Below, piece after piece: positions 1 to 5,184 of a stretch of DNA of 5,864 bases (within the stretch, counting starts at the first letter, position 1; each line of letters begins with the position of its first letter). The stretch comes from Candidatus Bathyarchaeota archaeon (lineage in GTDB: Archaea > Asgardarchaeota > Lokiarchaeia > Sigyniarchaeales > Sigyniarchaeaceae). Under the pieces are notes generated by a model. That model made no database searches and was not told the origin of the DNA. It saw only the letters and a list, made by a program, of their open reading frames with translations. The DNA lies in NCBI GenBank assembly GCA_014729935.1, contig WJJB01000117.1, positions 1 through 5,864 on the forward strand. The letters run 5' to 3'. A program made the translations under genes and the position numbers.

Positions 1-8
1 GGAAGAAT

Positions 9-40
9 CCACTGCCTTTAGTTAGGCAGTGGTAGTTCAA
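9..40 (+). mobile_element. Putative right end of an IS200/IS605 (TnpB-type) element
   Basis: A perfect 9-bp inverted repeat (arms 9-17 and 24-32, CCACTGCCT and AGGCAGTGG) encloses the loop TTAGTT. It is followed by TAGTTCAA ending at 40. Elements of the IS200/IS605 superfamily lack terminal inverted repeats and duplicate no target. Their right end carries a subterminal hairpin a few bases before a cleavage tetranucleotide, often TCAA, which fits here. In TnpB-bearing members the same hairpin forms the 3' scaffold of the omega RNA. The tnpB gene and left end would lie to the left of the window, with tnpB probably on the plus strand. No transposase residues are visible, so the call rests on the hairpin and end motif alone. 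A simple hairpin terminator is the alternative, but no T-run follows the stem. Confidence 0.6.
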
Positions 41-287
41 TCACACGATCGGGTGAATGGTGCGAATTGCTGGAGAATTTCCAGACATGCCTATCGAGCC
101 TCCCCGCCTGTGAACGTGATGGCTTTTTCTCGCAACAAGAAATTAACGTTGTGACAGGCGATGCACGTGGGATCATCCCGGGAACCATCCTTCATGCCGG
201 AAGGAAATGTGGCACGGATCAAGGTGGAAGTCCAGCAAGTGCAACCCCTCCTTCCCTCTCCCGCTGCATGAAACTTCTCCACGGTAA
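41..287. other. Intergenic stretch with no supportable gene
   Basis: Between the presumed element end and the rpsS promoter I see no convincing gene. A plus-strand frame open from 22 to 294, a 36-codon plus-strand ORF at 161-271 and a minus-strand frame at 91-327 all lack recognisable family signatures. The last of these also overlaps the rpsS start. A small inverted repeat, CTGGA/TCCAG, lies at 70-84. No tRNA, SRP RNA or RNase P signature was found. If the element call is right, 41 onwards is the flanking target sequence. Confidence 0.5.
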
Positions 288-288
288 C

Positions 289-296
289 TTTTAAAT
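289..296 (+). promoter_or_regulatory. TATA-like box for rpsS-rplV
   Basis: TTTTAAAT is centred about 28 nt upstream of the rpsS ATG, and the purine-containing GGTAAC just before it could serve as a BRE. Archaeal TATA boxes sit about 26-27 nt before the start site, so transcription would begin at or within a couple of bases of the ATG, giving a leaderless mRNA. This is inferred from position and composition. Confidence 0.55.
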
Positions 297-320
297 CGTT
301 TACAGCACTTTTACAGCCTA

Positions 321-743
321 ATGTCATCCGATGATCTGAAAAAGCGCGTGTTCATGTTTCGCGGGTACACGATGGAAGAGCTACGTAAATTGTCGATGGA
401 TAGTTTCATCAAGATTCTCGACGCCCGGAAGCGACGCTCCCTCCTGCGGGGCATCCCAAGACGTCAAAAGAAACTACTTGAAAAGTTGAGGAAGGCAAGG
501 CGTGCCCTCAAGAAGGGAAAGAAGATCGTCGTGCGGACGCATAACAGGGACATGATTGTGCTCCCCGAGTTCGTGGGACTTACCGTTGGGATTCATAATG
601 GCGCCACGTTCATTGACGTGACGTTCACCGGGGAAATGATCGGTCATTACTTCGGCGAATTCGCCCCCACCAACAAGCCAGTGCGTCACGGTGCACCCGG
701 TATCGGGGCAACCAAAAGTAGCCAGTACGTCCCACTCAAGTAA
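321..743 (+). CDS. rpsS: 30S ribosomal protein uS19 (S19), archaeal type
   Basis: Small-subunit ribosomal protein of the 30S head, next to uS13 and 16S rRNA. At 140 residues it is longer than bacterial S19 (about 90). It carries the basic N-terminal extension typical of archaeal S19 and eukaryotic S15e: residues 35-68 are rich in Lys/Arg. The conserved core follows: TFTGEMIGHYFGEFAPT at about 101-117 and the C-terminal HGAPGIGATKSSQYVPLK at 123-140, a near-diagnostic archaeal ending. The ATG at 321 gives the expected N-terminus and sits 28 nt after a TATA-like box with no Shine-Dalgarno sequence, which suits a leaderless message. It is followed 32 nt later by rplV, the usual partner. The normal upstream neighbour rplB (uL2) is absent; the window instead shows noncoding DNA and a possible mobile-element end. 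Confidence 0.97.
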   Translation: MSSDDLKKRVFMFRGYTMEELRKLSMDSFIKILDARKRRSLLRGIPRRQKKLLEKLRKARRALKKGKKIVVRTHNRDMIVLPEFVGLTVGIHNGATFIDVTFTGEMIGHYFGEFAPTNKPVRHGAPGIGATKSSQYVPLK

Positions 744-775
744 TACCACCCAATCATTGAAGAGACTTGGTCAAG

Positions 776-1234
776 ATGCCCACATTTGGATACAGTATTG
801 TCGGCTTGGACAAGGACAAGAGTGCCATCGCCAGCAAGAGAGATGCACCCGTGTCACCGAAGAAGACTCGCGAGGTATGCCATGCCATCAAGGGAATGCA
901 ACTCCAGCGTGCCAAGGAATATCTCGATCGCGTGTTGAACTTCAAGCAGCCCGTTCCCTTCAAGCGACATAACAAGCACCAAGCACACCGCAAGGGCAAG
1001 GGTTTCGGCCCTGGCAGGTTCCCGATCAAGTCCGTATCGAAAGTGCTGGAATTACTCAATGAGGTGGAGAATAATGCGGAGTACAAGGGCTTGGACATCG
1101 ATAAATGCCGCATCGTGCATATTGCCGTGAACAAGGGACGCAGGTACAAGAAATACATCCCACGTGCCTTTGGAAGGTCCTCCCCCTACTACGAAACCAG
1201 GTCCCACATTGAAGTCGCCATCGTGGAAGAGTGA
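776..1234 (+). CDS. rplV: 50S ribosomal protein uL22 (L22), archaeal type
   Basis: Large-subunit protein that binds 23S rRNA and lines the peptide exit tunnel through a long beta-hairpin. The 152 residues match the archaeal/eukaryotic (L17e) form. A helical core with SPKKTREVCHAIKGM lies at about 27-41, and the basic, His-rich KRHNKHQAHRKGKG insert at 63-76 is typical of archaea. The C-terminal hairpin region has KKYIPRAFGRSSPYYETRSH at 125-144 and ends HIEVAIVEE. The ATG at 776 is preferred over a TTG three codons upstream (767) because MPTFGYS gives the normal family N-terminus. No strong Shine-Dalgarno is evident; GAAGAGA at 759-765 is a weak candidate. The gene is co-transcribed with rpsS. 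The usual follower rpsC (uS3) is missing: a T-tract and an unrelated hydrolase gene come next. Confidence 0.97.
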   Translation: MPTFGYSIVGLDKDKSAIASKRDAPVSPKKTREVCHAIKGMQLQRAKEYLDRVLNFKQPVPFKRHNKHQAHRKGKGFGPGRFPIKSVSKVLELLNEVENNAEYKGLDIDKCRIVHIAVNKGRRYKKYIPRAFGRSSPYYETRSHIEVAIVEE

Positions 1235-1273
1235 AGTTCCCGCAATCCTTCAAGTTCCCACCTTTCTTGCTAA

Positions 1274-1278
1274 TTTTT
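1274..1278 (+). terminator. T-tract, likely terminator of rpsS-rplV
   Basis: A run of five T in the context TAATTTTTCACC lies 40 nt after the rplV stop and upstream of the next promoter-like box. Archaeal RNA polymerase can terminate at short T-runs without a hairpin. A near-identical context, TAGTTTTTCACG, recurs after the radical SAM gene at 3804-3815. Position and composition are the only support. Confidence 0.4.
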
Positions 1279-1323
1279 CACCTGGTTGGAATGTCTCGGT
1301 GGATTCCGCCAGCAGCATATAGC

Positions 1324-1331
1324 TTTATTTT
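1324..1331 (+). promoter_or_regulatory. TATA-like box for the ceramidase-like gene
   Basis: TTTATTTT, within the A/T-rich AGCATATAGCTTTATTTT, is centred about 26 nt before the ATG at 1354. The spacing predicts a start site at or beside that ATG. This supports 1354 as the translation start rather than the longer open frame that reaches back to 1231. Confidence 0.45.
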
Positions 1332-1353
1332 CCCTGCATCGAAGGTCAAGGTC

Positions 1354-2580
1354 ATGAATCTTCATGCAAGCACCGCGCAGGTCGTCATCAATCCACCAAT
1401 CGGAACGGCAATGGGAGGGTACATGCCCCGGGCGAGTCATTCCCTCGGCATTCACGACGATCTTCATGCAAAGGCGGTGGTCTTCTCCGACGGAACCCGC
1501 CATGCTGTCATCGTGATCATGGACTTGGTCGTCGTGCCATTTGACGTGGTGGATGAGGCTCGAAAACTCATCTCCACCCTGACACCGATACCGGCTGAGG
1601 CCATCATGATCGGTGCCATCCATACCCATTCGGGACCCGGGCCTGCCCTTCTTGGCGTGTCCCACGCGCAAGGCTTTGAAACCGGTTTCGAGCATTACAT
1701 GAAATTGCTCCCGTACCATGTTGCTGGCTTGGTTTACTCGTGCTACCGGCATCTCGAGCCGTGCTCTGCGAGTGCAAGCAAGAAGGAAGGCGTTCGCATC
1801 GGGCATCATCGAAGGACGTGGGATGAAGGAAGCAAATTCGTGGATGATGAACTCGTGGTCATTAATTTAGAGTTTGAATCTGAACGCTCTGCTTGCCTGT
1901 ACAACGTGGGAACCCATGCGGTTAAGATGAATCCCGATAACTTTTACATCTCCGCGGATTTTCCCGGGTTCACGGCGAGCACCCTTGAACGGGTGCTAGG
2001 TGGCAATTGCACGCCAATTTTCTTCCAAGCACCTTGCGGGAACATCAACCCGTGGAACCAGCCGTTTACCAATCCAAGGAGCACCTTCGAGGAATGCGAG
2101 GTACTGGGAAGGATGCTTGCAGGGGACGTGCTATCCGCGATGGGAAGGTTGGCATCCATCGACCAAGGCATCCCGGTCCGGGCTGGCGAGAGGATCGTGG
2201 AAATACCCGTGGATGATCCCGCATTGGATACCAGCGATCCCGACGATATCGTGCGTGCAAAAGTGCAAGCTATTGCATTGGGAGACCAAGTGGTTTTCAC
2301 CGGTGTTCCCGGTGAGCCTTTCTCGAAGTTCGGTCATCAAATTCGGCAACGGGTTCAAGCACCATATTGCATCGTTCAAGAACTACTATCCCATGACTTG
2401 GTGGGAGAGGACAGGATCAGCTACATCCCCACCAGGGAAGCAATTCACGCGCGGGATGAGAACCATCCCCTTGGTGGATACGAGGTAAACGCGGGAGTTC
2501 CCAATCCCAACACCGGGGATATCATCGTGAATGCGGTGATCGAGCTTGCAAATCAATTGATCGACGCTAATCGTGCATAG
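1354..2580 (+). CDS. Neutral/alkaline non-lysosomal ceramidase-like metal-dependent hydrolase
   Basis: A 408-residue member of the neutral ceramidase N-terminal domain family, zinc amidases that in bacteria and animals split ceramide into sphingosine and fatty acid. Visible motifs in order: the N-terminal strand VVINPPIGTAMGGYM (10-24); GIHDDLHAKAVVFSDG (32-47); IHTHSGPG (89-96) with a zinc-binding His; GTHAVKMNPDN (186-196), second zinc His probably H188; SADFPG (200-205); APCGNINPW (226-234); GVPGEPF (317-323), likely zinc Glu E321; and GGYEV (374-378), likely zinc Tyr Y376. The metal site looks complete. The loop holding the catalytic Ser in true ceramidases (GDxSPN) reads GNINPW, with Asn232 in the Ser position. 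The real substrate may therefore differ. Length covers the catalytic domain only, without the C-terminal Ig-like domain of animal and Pseudomonas enzymes. No signal peptide is seen from this start, so it is probably cytosolic. A longer form from GTG 1231, overlapping the rplV stop, is possible but less likely. The radical SAM gene follows 38 bp later. Confidence 0.85.
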   Translation: MNLHASTAQVVINPPIGTAMGGYMPRASHSLGIHDDLHAKAVVFSDGTRHAVIVIMDLVVVPFDVVDEARKLISTLTPIPAEAIMIGAIHTHSGPGPALLGVSHAQGFETGFEHYMKLLPYHVAGLVYSCYRHLEPCSASASKKEGVRIGHHRRTWDEGSKFVDDELVVINLEFESERSACLYNVGTHAVKMNPDNFYISADFPGFTASTLERVLGGNCTPIFFQAPCGNINPWNQPFTNPRSTFEECEVLGRMLAGDVLSAMGRLASIDQGIPVRAGERIVEIPVDDPALDTSDPDDIVRAKVQAIALGDQVVFTGVPGEPFSKFGHQIRQRVQAPYCIVQELLSHDLVGEDRISYIPTREAIHARDENHPLGGYEVNAGVPNPNTGDIIVNAVIELANQLIDANRA

Positions 2581-2587
2581 GCACCAA

Positions 2588-2595
2588 GCTTAAAC
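2588..2595 (+). promoter_or_regulatory. Weak TATA-like box before the radical SAM gene
   Basis: GCTTAAAC is centred 27 nt before the ATG at 2619, the same spacing as at the other promoters here. It is less A/T-rich than those, and no T-tract ends the preceding gene. Read-through from the ceramidase-like gene is therefore an equally good explanation. Confidence 0.3.
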
Positions 2596-2618
2596 CCATC
2601 CCTGCATGAACCTGCACG

Positions 2619-3719
2619 ATGATCTACAACATCATCTTGACCCACGATTGCAACAAGAACTGCACCTACTGCCTGAACCAGGAGTCGGAGGTTCCCTTCC
2701 CCCGGCAGGTCGCGTATTCCCTTGACGATCTCAAGCGATTTACCGCCATGGACGATCACCCGGTCTTGGCATTTTATGGCGGGGAACCGCTCCTGGCAAT
2801 GGACCTCATGGAACGCATGATGGACGAGGTTCCCGCCGAGAAATACATCATCCAGACCAATGGGCATTTCTTGAACCGGTTGGAGGACGAGTATCTCTTC
2901 CAATTCGATTGCATGCTCGTGTCGATCGATGGAAGGAAGGAGATCACCGATTTCTACCGGGGTGAAGGTACCCATGATCGGGTTATCGGGAATGTGGAGA
3001 ACTTGCGAAAGAGGGGGTTCAAGGCTGAAATCACCGCCCGGATGTGCGCCTCCCAGCGCACCGACATTCACGAGGATGTTTCATACCTCCTGGGATTGCG
3101 AGACGGGAGGGATGCGCCGCTCTTTTCGGGGGTGCACTGGCAGAATGACATGCAATTCGGAGCGCGTGAAGACTGGGACGATCTAGATGGCTGGTTGCGG
3201 GAGTCGTATTATCCAGGCATCGAATTCTTGGTTGAAGATTGGATTTCCGACATGGAACTTCAGGGAGATGTCCGGCTCGTGTACCCGTTCACCGGGATCA
3301 TGGGTACCCTCCTCACGGGAACACCAGCGAAGCTCCGCTGCGGGTGCGGCCATTTCAACCACAACATATGCACCGACGGTCGCATCACGGCATGCCCGGT
3401 GAGCTCTGATTTCTATCCACGCTTTCTCATCGGGGATATCCGATCCACCCATCCACGGGAACTCGTGAACGCGCTCGAATGTGGTGAGCCATGCACGTCC
3501 TGCACGATCCGCGATATCTGCGGGGGAAGATGCTTGTACGCCAACCTGCTCAAGCCATGGGGGGAGGCTGGGTTTTCAAACACTTGCGAAACCGTGCAGC
3601 ACCTGGTGAATACCCTGAAAAGGCAACAACCCCGGGTCCGTTCCCTGCTGGAAACTGGCAGGATCTCGATGGCCCAATTCGAGTATTTCAAGTACAACGG
3701 CGCTGAAATAATCCCGTAA
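2619..3719 (+). CDS. Radical SAM/SPASM enzyme, putative peptide-modifying (resembles the AF1577 family)
   Basis: A 366-residue radical SAM enzyme. The SAM-binding [4Fe-4S] motif CxxxCxxC is C11, C15, C18 in ILTHDCNKNCTYC. It is followed by YGGEPLL at 53-59 (the SAM-binding GGEP), IIQTNG at 77-82 and VSIDG at 101-105. The C-terminal half carries a SPASM-type set of cysteines: C243-x10-G-x4-C259, then C292-x2-C295-x5-C301-x3-C305, and C323. C241, C251 and C288 are extra. This pattern binds auxiliary Fe-S clusters in enzymes that modify ribosomally made peptides or proteins (anaerobic sulfatase-maturase and PqqE-like). The near-terminal MIYNIILTHDCN start and overall layout resemble the archaeal AF1577-type group, whose substrate is unknown; that assignment is from memory. 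ATG 2619 puts the cluster motif at residue 11, as usual. No precursor peptide gene is visible nearby. It may share a transcript with the ceramidase-like gene 38 bp upstream. Confidence 0.88.
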   Translation: MIYNIILTHDCNKNCTYCLNQESEVPFPRQVAYSLDDLKRFTAMDDHPVLAFYGGEPLLAMDLMERMMDEVPAEKYIIQTNGHFLNRLEDEYLFQFDCMLVSIDGRKEITDFYRGEGTHDRVIGNVENLRKRGFKAEITARMCASQRTDIHEDVSYLLGLRDGRDAPLFSGVHWQNDMQFGAREDWDDLDGWLRESYYPGIEFLVEDWISDMELQGDVRLVYPFTGIMGTLLTGTPAKLRCGCGHFNHNICTDGRITACPVSSDFYPRFLIGDIRSTHPRELVNALECGEPCTSCTIRDICGGRCLYANLLKPWGEAGFSNTCETVQHLVNTLKRQQPRVRSLLETGRISMAQFEYFKYNGAEIIP

Positions 3720-3740
3720 GTGGTCAATACCCAACATGCC

Positions 3741-3756
3741 AATTATCATGGTAATT
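3741..3756. repeat. Imperfect 16-bp palindrome between the radical SAM gene and pgk
   Basis: AATTATCATGGTAATT is symmetric at 14 of 16 positions around CATG. As RNA it could form a 6-bp stem with one U-G pair and a 4-nt loop. It begins 22 bp after the radical SAM stop and ends over 70 bp upstream of the pgk TATA-like box. It could be an operator or nothing; only the symmetry supports it. Confidence 0.25.
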
Positions 3757-3806
3757 CACGATTGCAGGTGGCTTCTTATTCCCGCACCTCGAACCAAGAT
3801 GGTTAG

Positions 3807-3811
3807 TTTTT
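3807..3811 (+). terminator. T-tract, possible terminator of the radical SAM transcript
   Basis: Five T in TAGTTTTTCACG lie 87 nt past the radical SAM stop and just upstream of the pgk promoter-like box. It matches the context of the T-tract after rplV (TAATTTTTCACC) at 11 of 12 positions. T-run termination is normal in archaea; the assignment is inferred. Confidence 0.35.
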
Positions 3812-3832
3812 CACGCCAGCGCCACGAGGGAA

Positions 3833-3841
3833 TTTTTAATA
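3833..3841 (+). promoter_or_regulatory. TATA-like box for pgk
   Basis: TTTTTAATA, preceded by the purine-rich GAGGGAA (possible BRE), is centred about 28 nt before the ATG at 3865. This is the best-looking promoter in the window and predicts a leaderless or nearly leaderless pgk message. It argues against using the in-frame ATG at 3736 as the start. Confidence 0.6.
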
Positions 3842-3864
3842 CCCGTGGCAAGCTATGTATACCC

Positions 3865-5076
3865 ATGTCATTCACTTACAAGACGATAGATGACGTCGAT
3901 CTTGATGGCAAGCGCGTGCTGTTGCGCGTTGACATGAATTCCCCGGTGGATCTTGAAAAGCACGAGTTGCGGGACGATCAGCGCATCCGTGCCATAGTGC
4001 CGACCGTGAAGGCACTTGCAAGCTCGAAATTGGTCGTGATCGCCCACCAGAGCCGACCTGGAAAGAAAGATTTCACGAGCTTGGAGATGCATGCCGATCG
4101 ATTGGATTCCTACGTGGATCAAGACGTGAAGTTCGTCGAGGATATCTACGGCGAAAAGGCCATTGCCGCGATCGAGAACTTATCAAGGGGCGAGGTGCTG
4201 GTGCTCGATAATGTCCGGAAGTTTGACAAGGAGAACGAGTCCATGTCCCCGGAGGAAGCCGCTGGTACCGAGATGGTGAAAACACTCGCGCCGATGTTCG
4301 ATTATTTTGTAAACGATGCGTTCGGTGCCGCCCACAGGGCGCAACCATCCATCATTGGCTGGCCGACCCTTCTTGCAGGACCCCTGGTGGAGAAGGAACT
4401 GAAGACCCTTAAAAAATTGATGGATAACCCCGAAAAACCCATGGTGATGCTCGTGGGTGGTGCCAAGGCGAAAAGCAAGTATAAGGCAAGCAAGTACAAC
4501 ATCGAGAACGACAAGGTGGACAAGGTACTCGTGGCAGGGTTAACCGCCGTGTTGCTTGCCGAAGCCAGCGGGCAATCATTGGGTGATGCGAACAGGAAAC
4601 TTGTTGAAAAGGAACTTGATAGCGTTGGCGATGATGCAAAGGCATTCATGGCATCAAACGCTGGAAAGGTACTCCTCCCGTTGGATTACGCCTACGAGAA
4701 AGATGGAAAGCGCATGGAAGCCACGGCTGGAGAAATCGGATCTCTTGGACAAAGCCAAGGGGATATTGGTGCCAAGACCATCGAACTCTTCAAGAAGGAA
4801 ATCATGGCTGCCAAGACCATCGTGGCAAACGGCCCACCGGGTATATTCGAGAAGAAAATCTTCCAGAAGGGAACACACGAACTGATAACCGCCATGGCAA
4901 TCTCCAGCGGGTTTACCGTGATCGGCGGGGGCGAGATGGGCACTGCAGCCGAGGAAGCTGGAAAAGCAAGCAAGATCTCCTTCATTTCCACGGGTGGAGG
5001 AGCCATGCTGCAATTTCTCTCTGGAAAGGAGTTGCCGTTGCTCGTCGCCCTAGAGGCGGGAGCAAAGAAGCTGTGA
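3865..5076 (+). CDS. pgk: Phosphoglycerate kinase
   Basis: Cytosolic enzyme that transfers the acyl phosphate of 1,3-bisphosphoglycerate to ADP, giving ATP and 3-phosphoglycerate; it runs in reverse in gluconeogenesis. The 403 residues match the usual single-chain length. N-terminal, 3-PG-binding domain: RVDMNSP at 21-27 (R21, D23, N25), R40 in DDQRIRA, HQSRPG at 61-66, LDNVRKFDKE at 115-124 (R118) and AHRAQPS at 156-162. C-terminal, nucleotide-binding domain: VGGAKAKSK at 197-205, GPPGIFE at 323-329, GGGEMGTAAE at 354-363 and STGGGAMLQFLSG at 375-387. HQSRPG, GPPG and GGGE in place of the bacterial HLGRP, GPMG and GGGD suit an archaeal sequence. The ATG at 3865 is chosen because MSFTYKTIDDVDLDGKRVLLRVD is the normal N-terminus and a TATA-like box precedes it. 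An open frame reaching back to 3736 would add 43 atypical residues across the promoter. The gene appears monocistronic, ending in T-tracts and facing a convergent gene. Confidence 0.97.
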   Translation: MSFTYKTIDDVDLDGKRVLLRVDMNSPVDLEKHELRDDQRIRAIVPTVKALASSKLVVIAHQSRPGKKDFTSLEMHADRLDSYVDQDVKFVEDIYGEKAIAAIENLSRGEVLVLDNVRKFDKENESMSPEEAAGTEMVKTLAPMFDYFVNDAFGAAHRAQPSIIGWPTLLAGPLVEKELKTLKKLMDNPEKPMVMLVGGAKAKSKYKASKYNIENDKVDKVLVAGLTAVLLAEASGQSLGDANRKLVEKELDSVGDDAKAFMASNAGKVLLPLDYAYEKDGKRMEATAGEIGSLGQSQGDIGAKTIELFKKEIMAAKTIVANGPPGIFEKKIFQKGTHELITAMAISSGFTVIGGGEMGTAAEEAGKASKISFISTGGGAMLQFLSGKELPLLVALEAGAKKL

Positions 5077-5122
5077 AACCCCGTGCCTGAACACGCGCCG
5101 ACCAATCCCAATCACCATCAAT

Positions 5123-5161
5123 ATTTCTTTTCCCTGCCATTTTCTTTGCATGCTGCTTTTT
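5123..5161 (+). terminator. Cluster of T-tracts ending pgk
   Basis: Three closely spaced T-rich runs (about 5123-5131, 5140-5147 and 5157-5161) sit in a pyrimidine-rich stretch 46-85 nt after the pgk stop. Consecutive T-runs are the usual archaeal termination signal. No comparable T-run is seen on the minus strand for the convergent gene that ends at 5185. Confidence 0.5.
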
Positions 5162-5184
5162 CCCTCCATTTCCAAGGGGAGGGT

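Noticed and set aside
177..240. Possible SRP or RNase P RNA because of GGAAGGAA and a GGTGGAAGTCC-like word
   Set aside because: The flanking conserved helices and loops of either RNA are absent.
161..271. 36-codon plus-strand ORF (MHVGSSREPSFMPEG...)
   Set aside because: It has reasonable amino-acid composition, but no ribosome-binding site, promoter or recognisable homology supports it.
67..294. Plus-strand 75-codon frame upstream of rpsS
   Set aside because: It starts at TTG, has no family signature, and runs into the rpsS promoter box; an open frame of this size is expected by chance.
91..327. Minus-strand frame containing CIACH, a heme-binding-like CxxCH
   Set aside because: It overlaps the rpsS promoter and start codon, has no signal peptide or other cytochrome features, and a single CxxCH can arise by chance.
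1270..1809. Minus-strand 179-codon frame opposite the hydrolase
   Set aside because: It overlaps the conserved metal-binding region and the promoter on the other strand, and has no recognisable domain.
2553..3071. Minus-strand 172-codon frame opposite the radical SAM gene
   Set aside because: It lies antisense to well-supported catalytic motifs and has no signature of its own; a shadow of biased codon use.
3736..3864. 43-residue N-terminal extension of phosphoglycerate kinase
   Set aside because: It crosses a T-tract and the TATA-like box, has no similarity to known N-termini of this enzyme, and MSFTYKTIDD at 3865 is the normal start.
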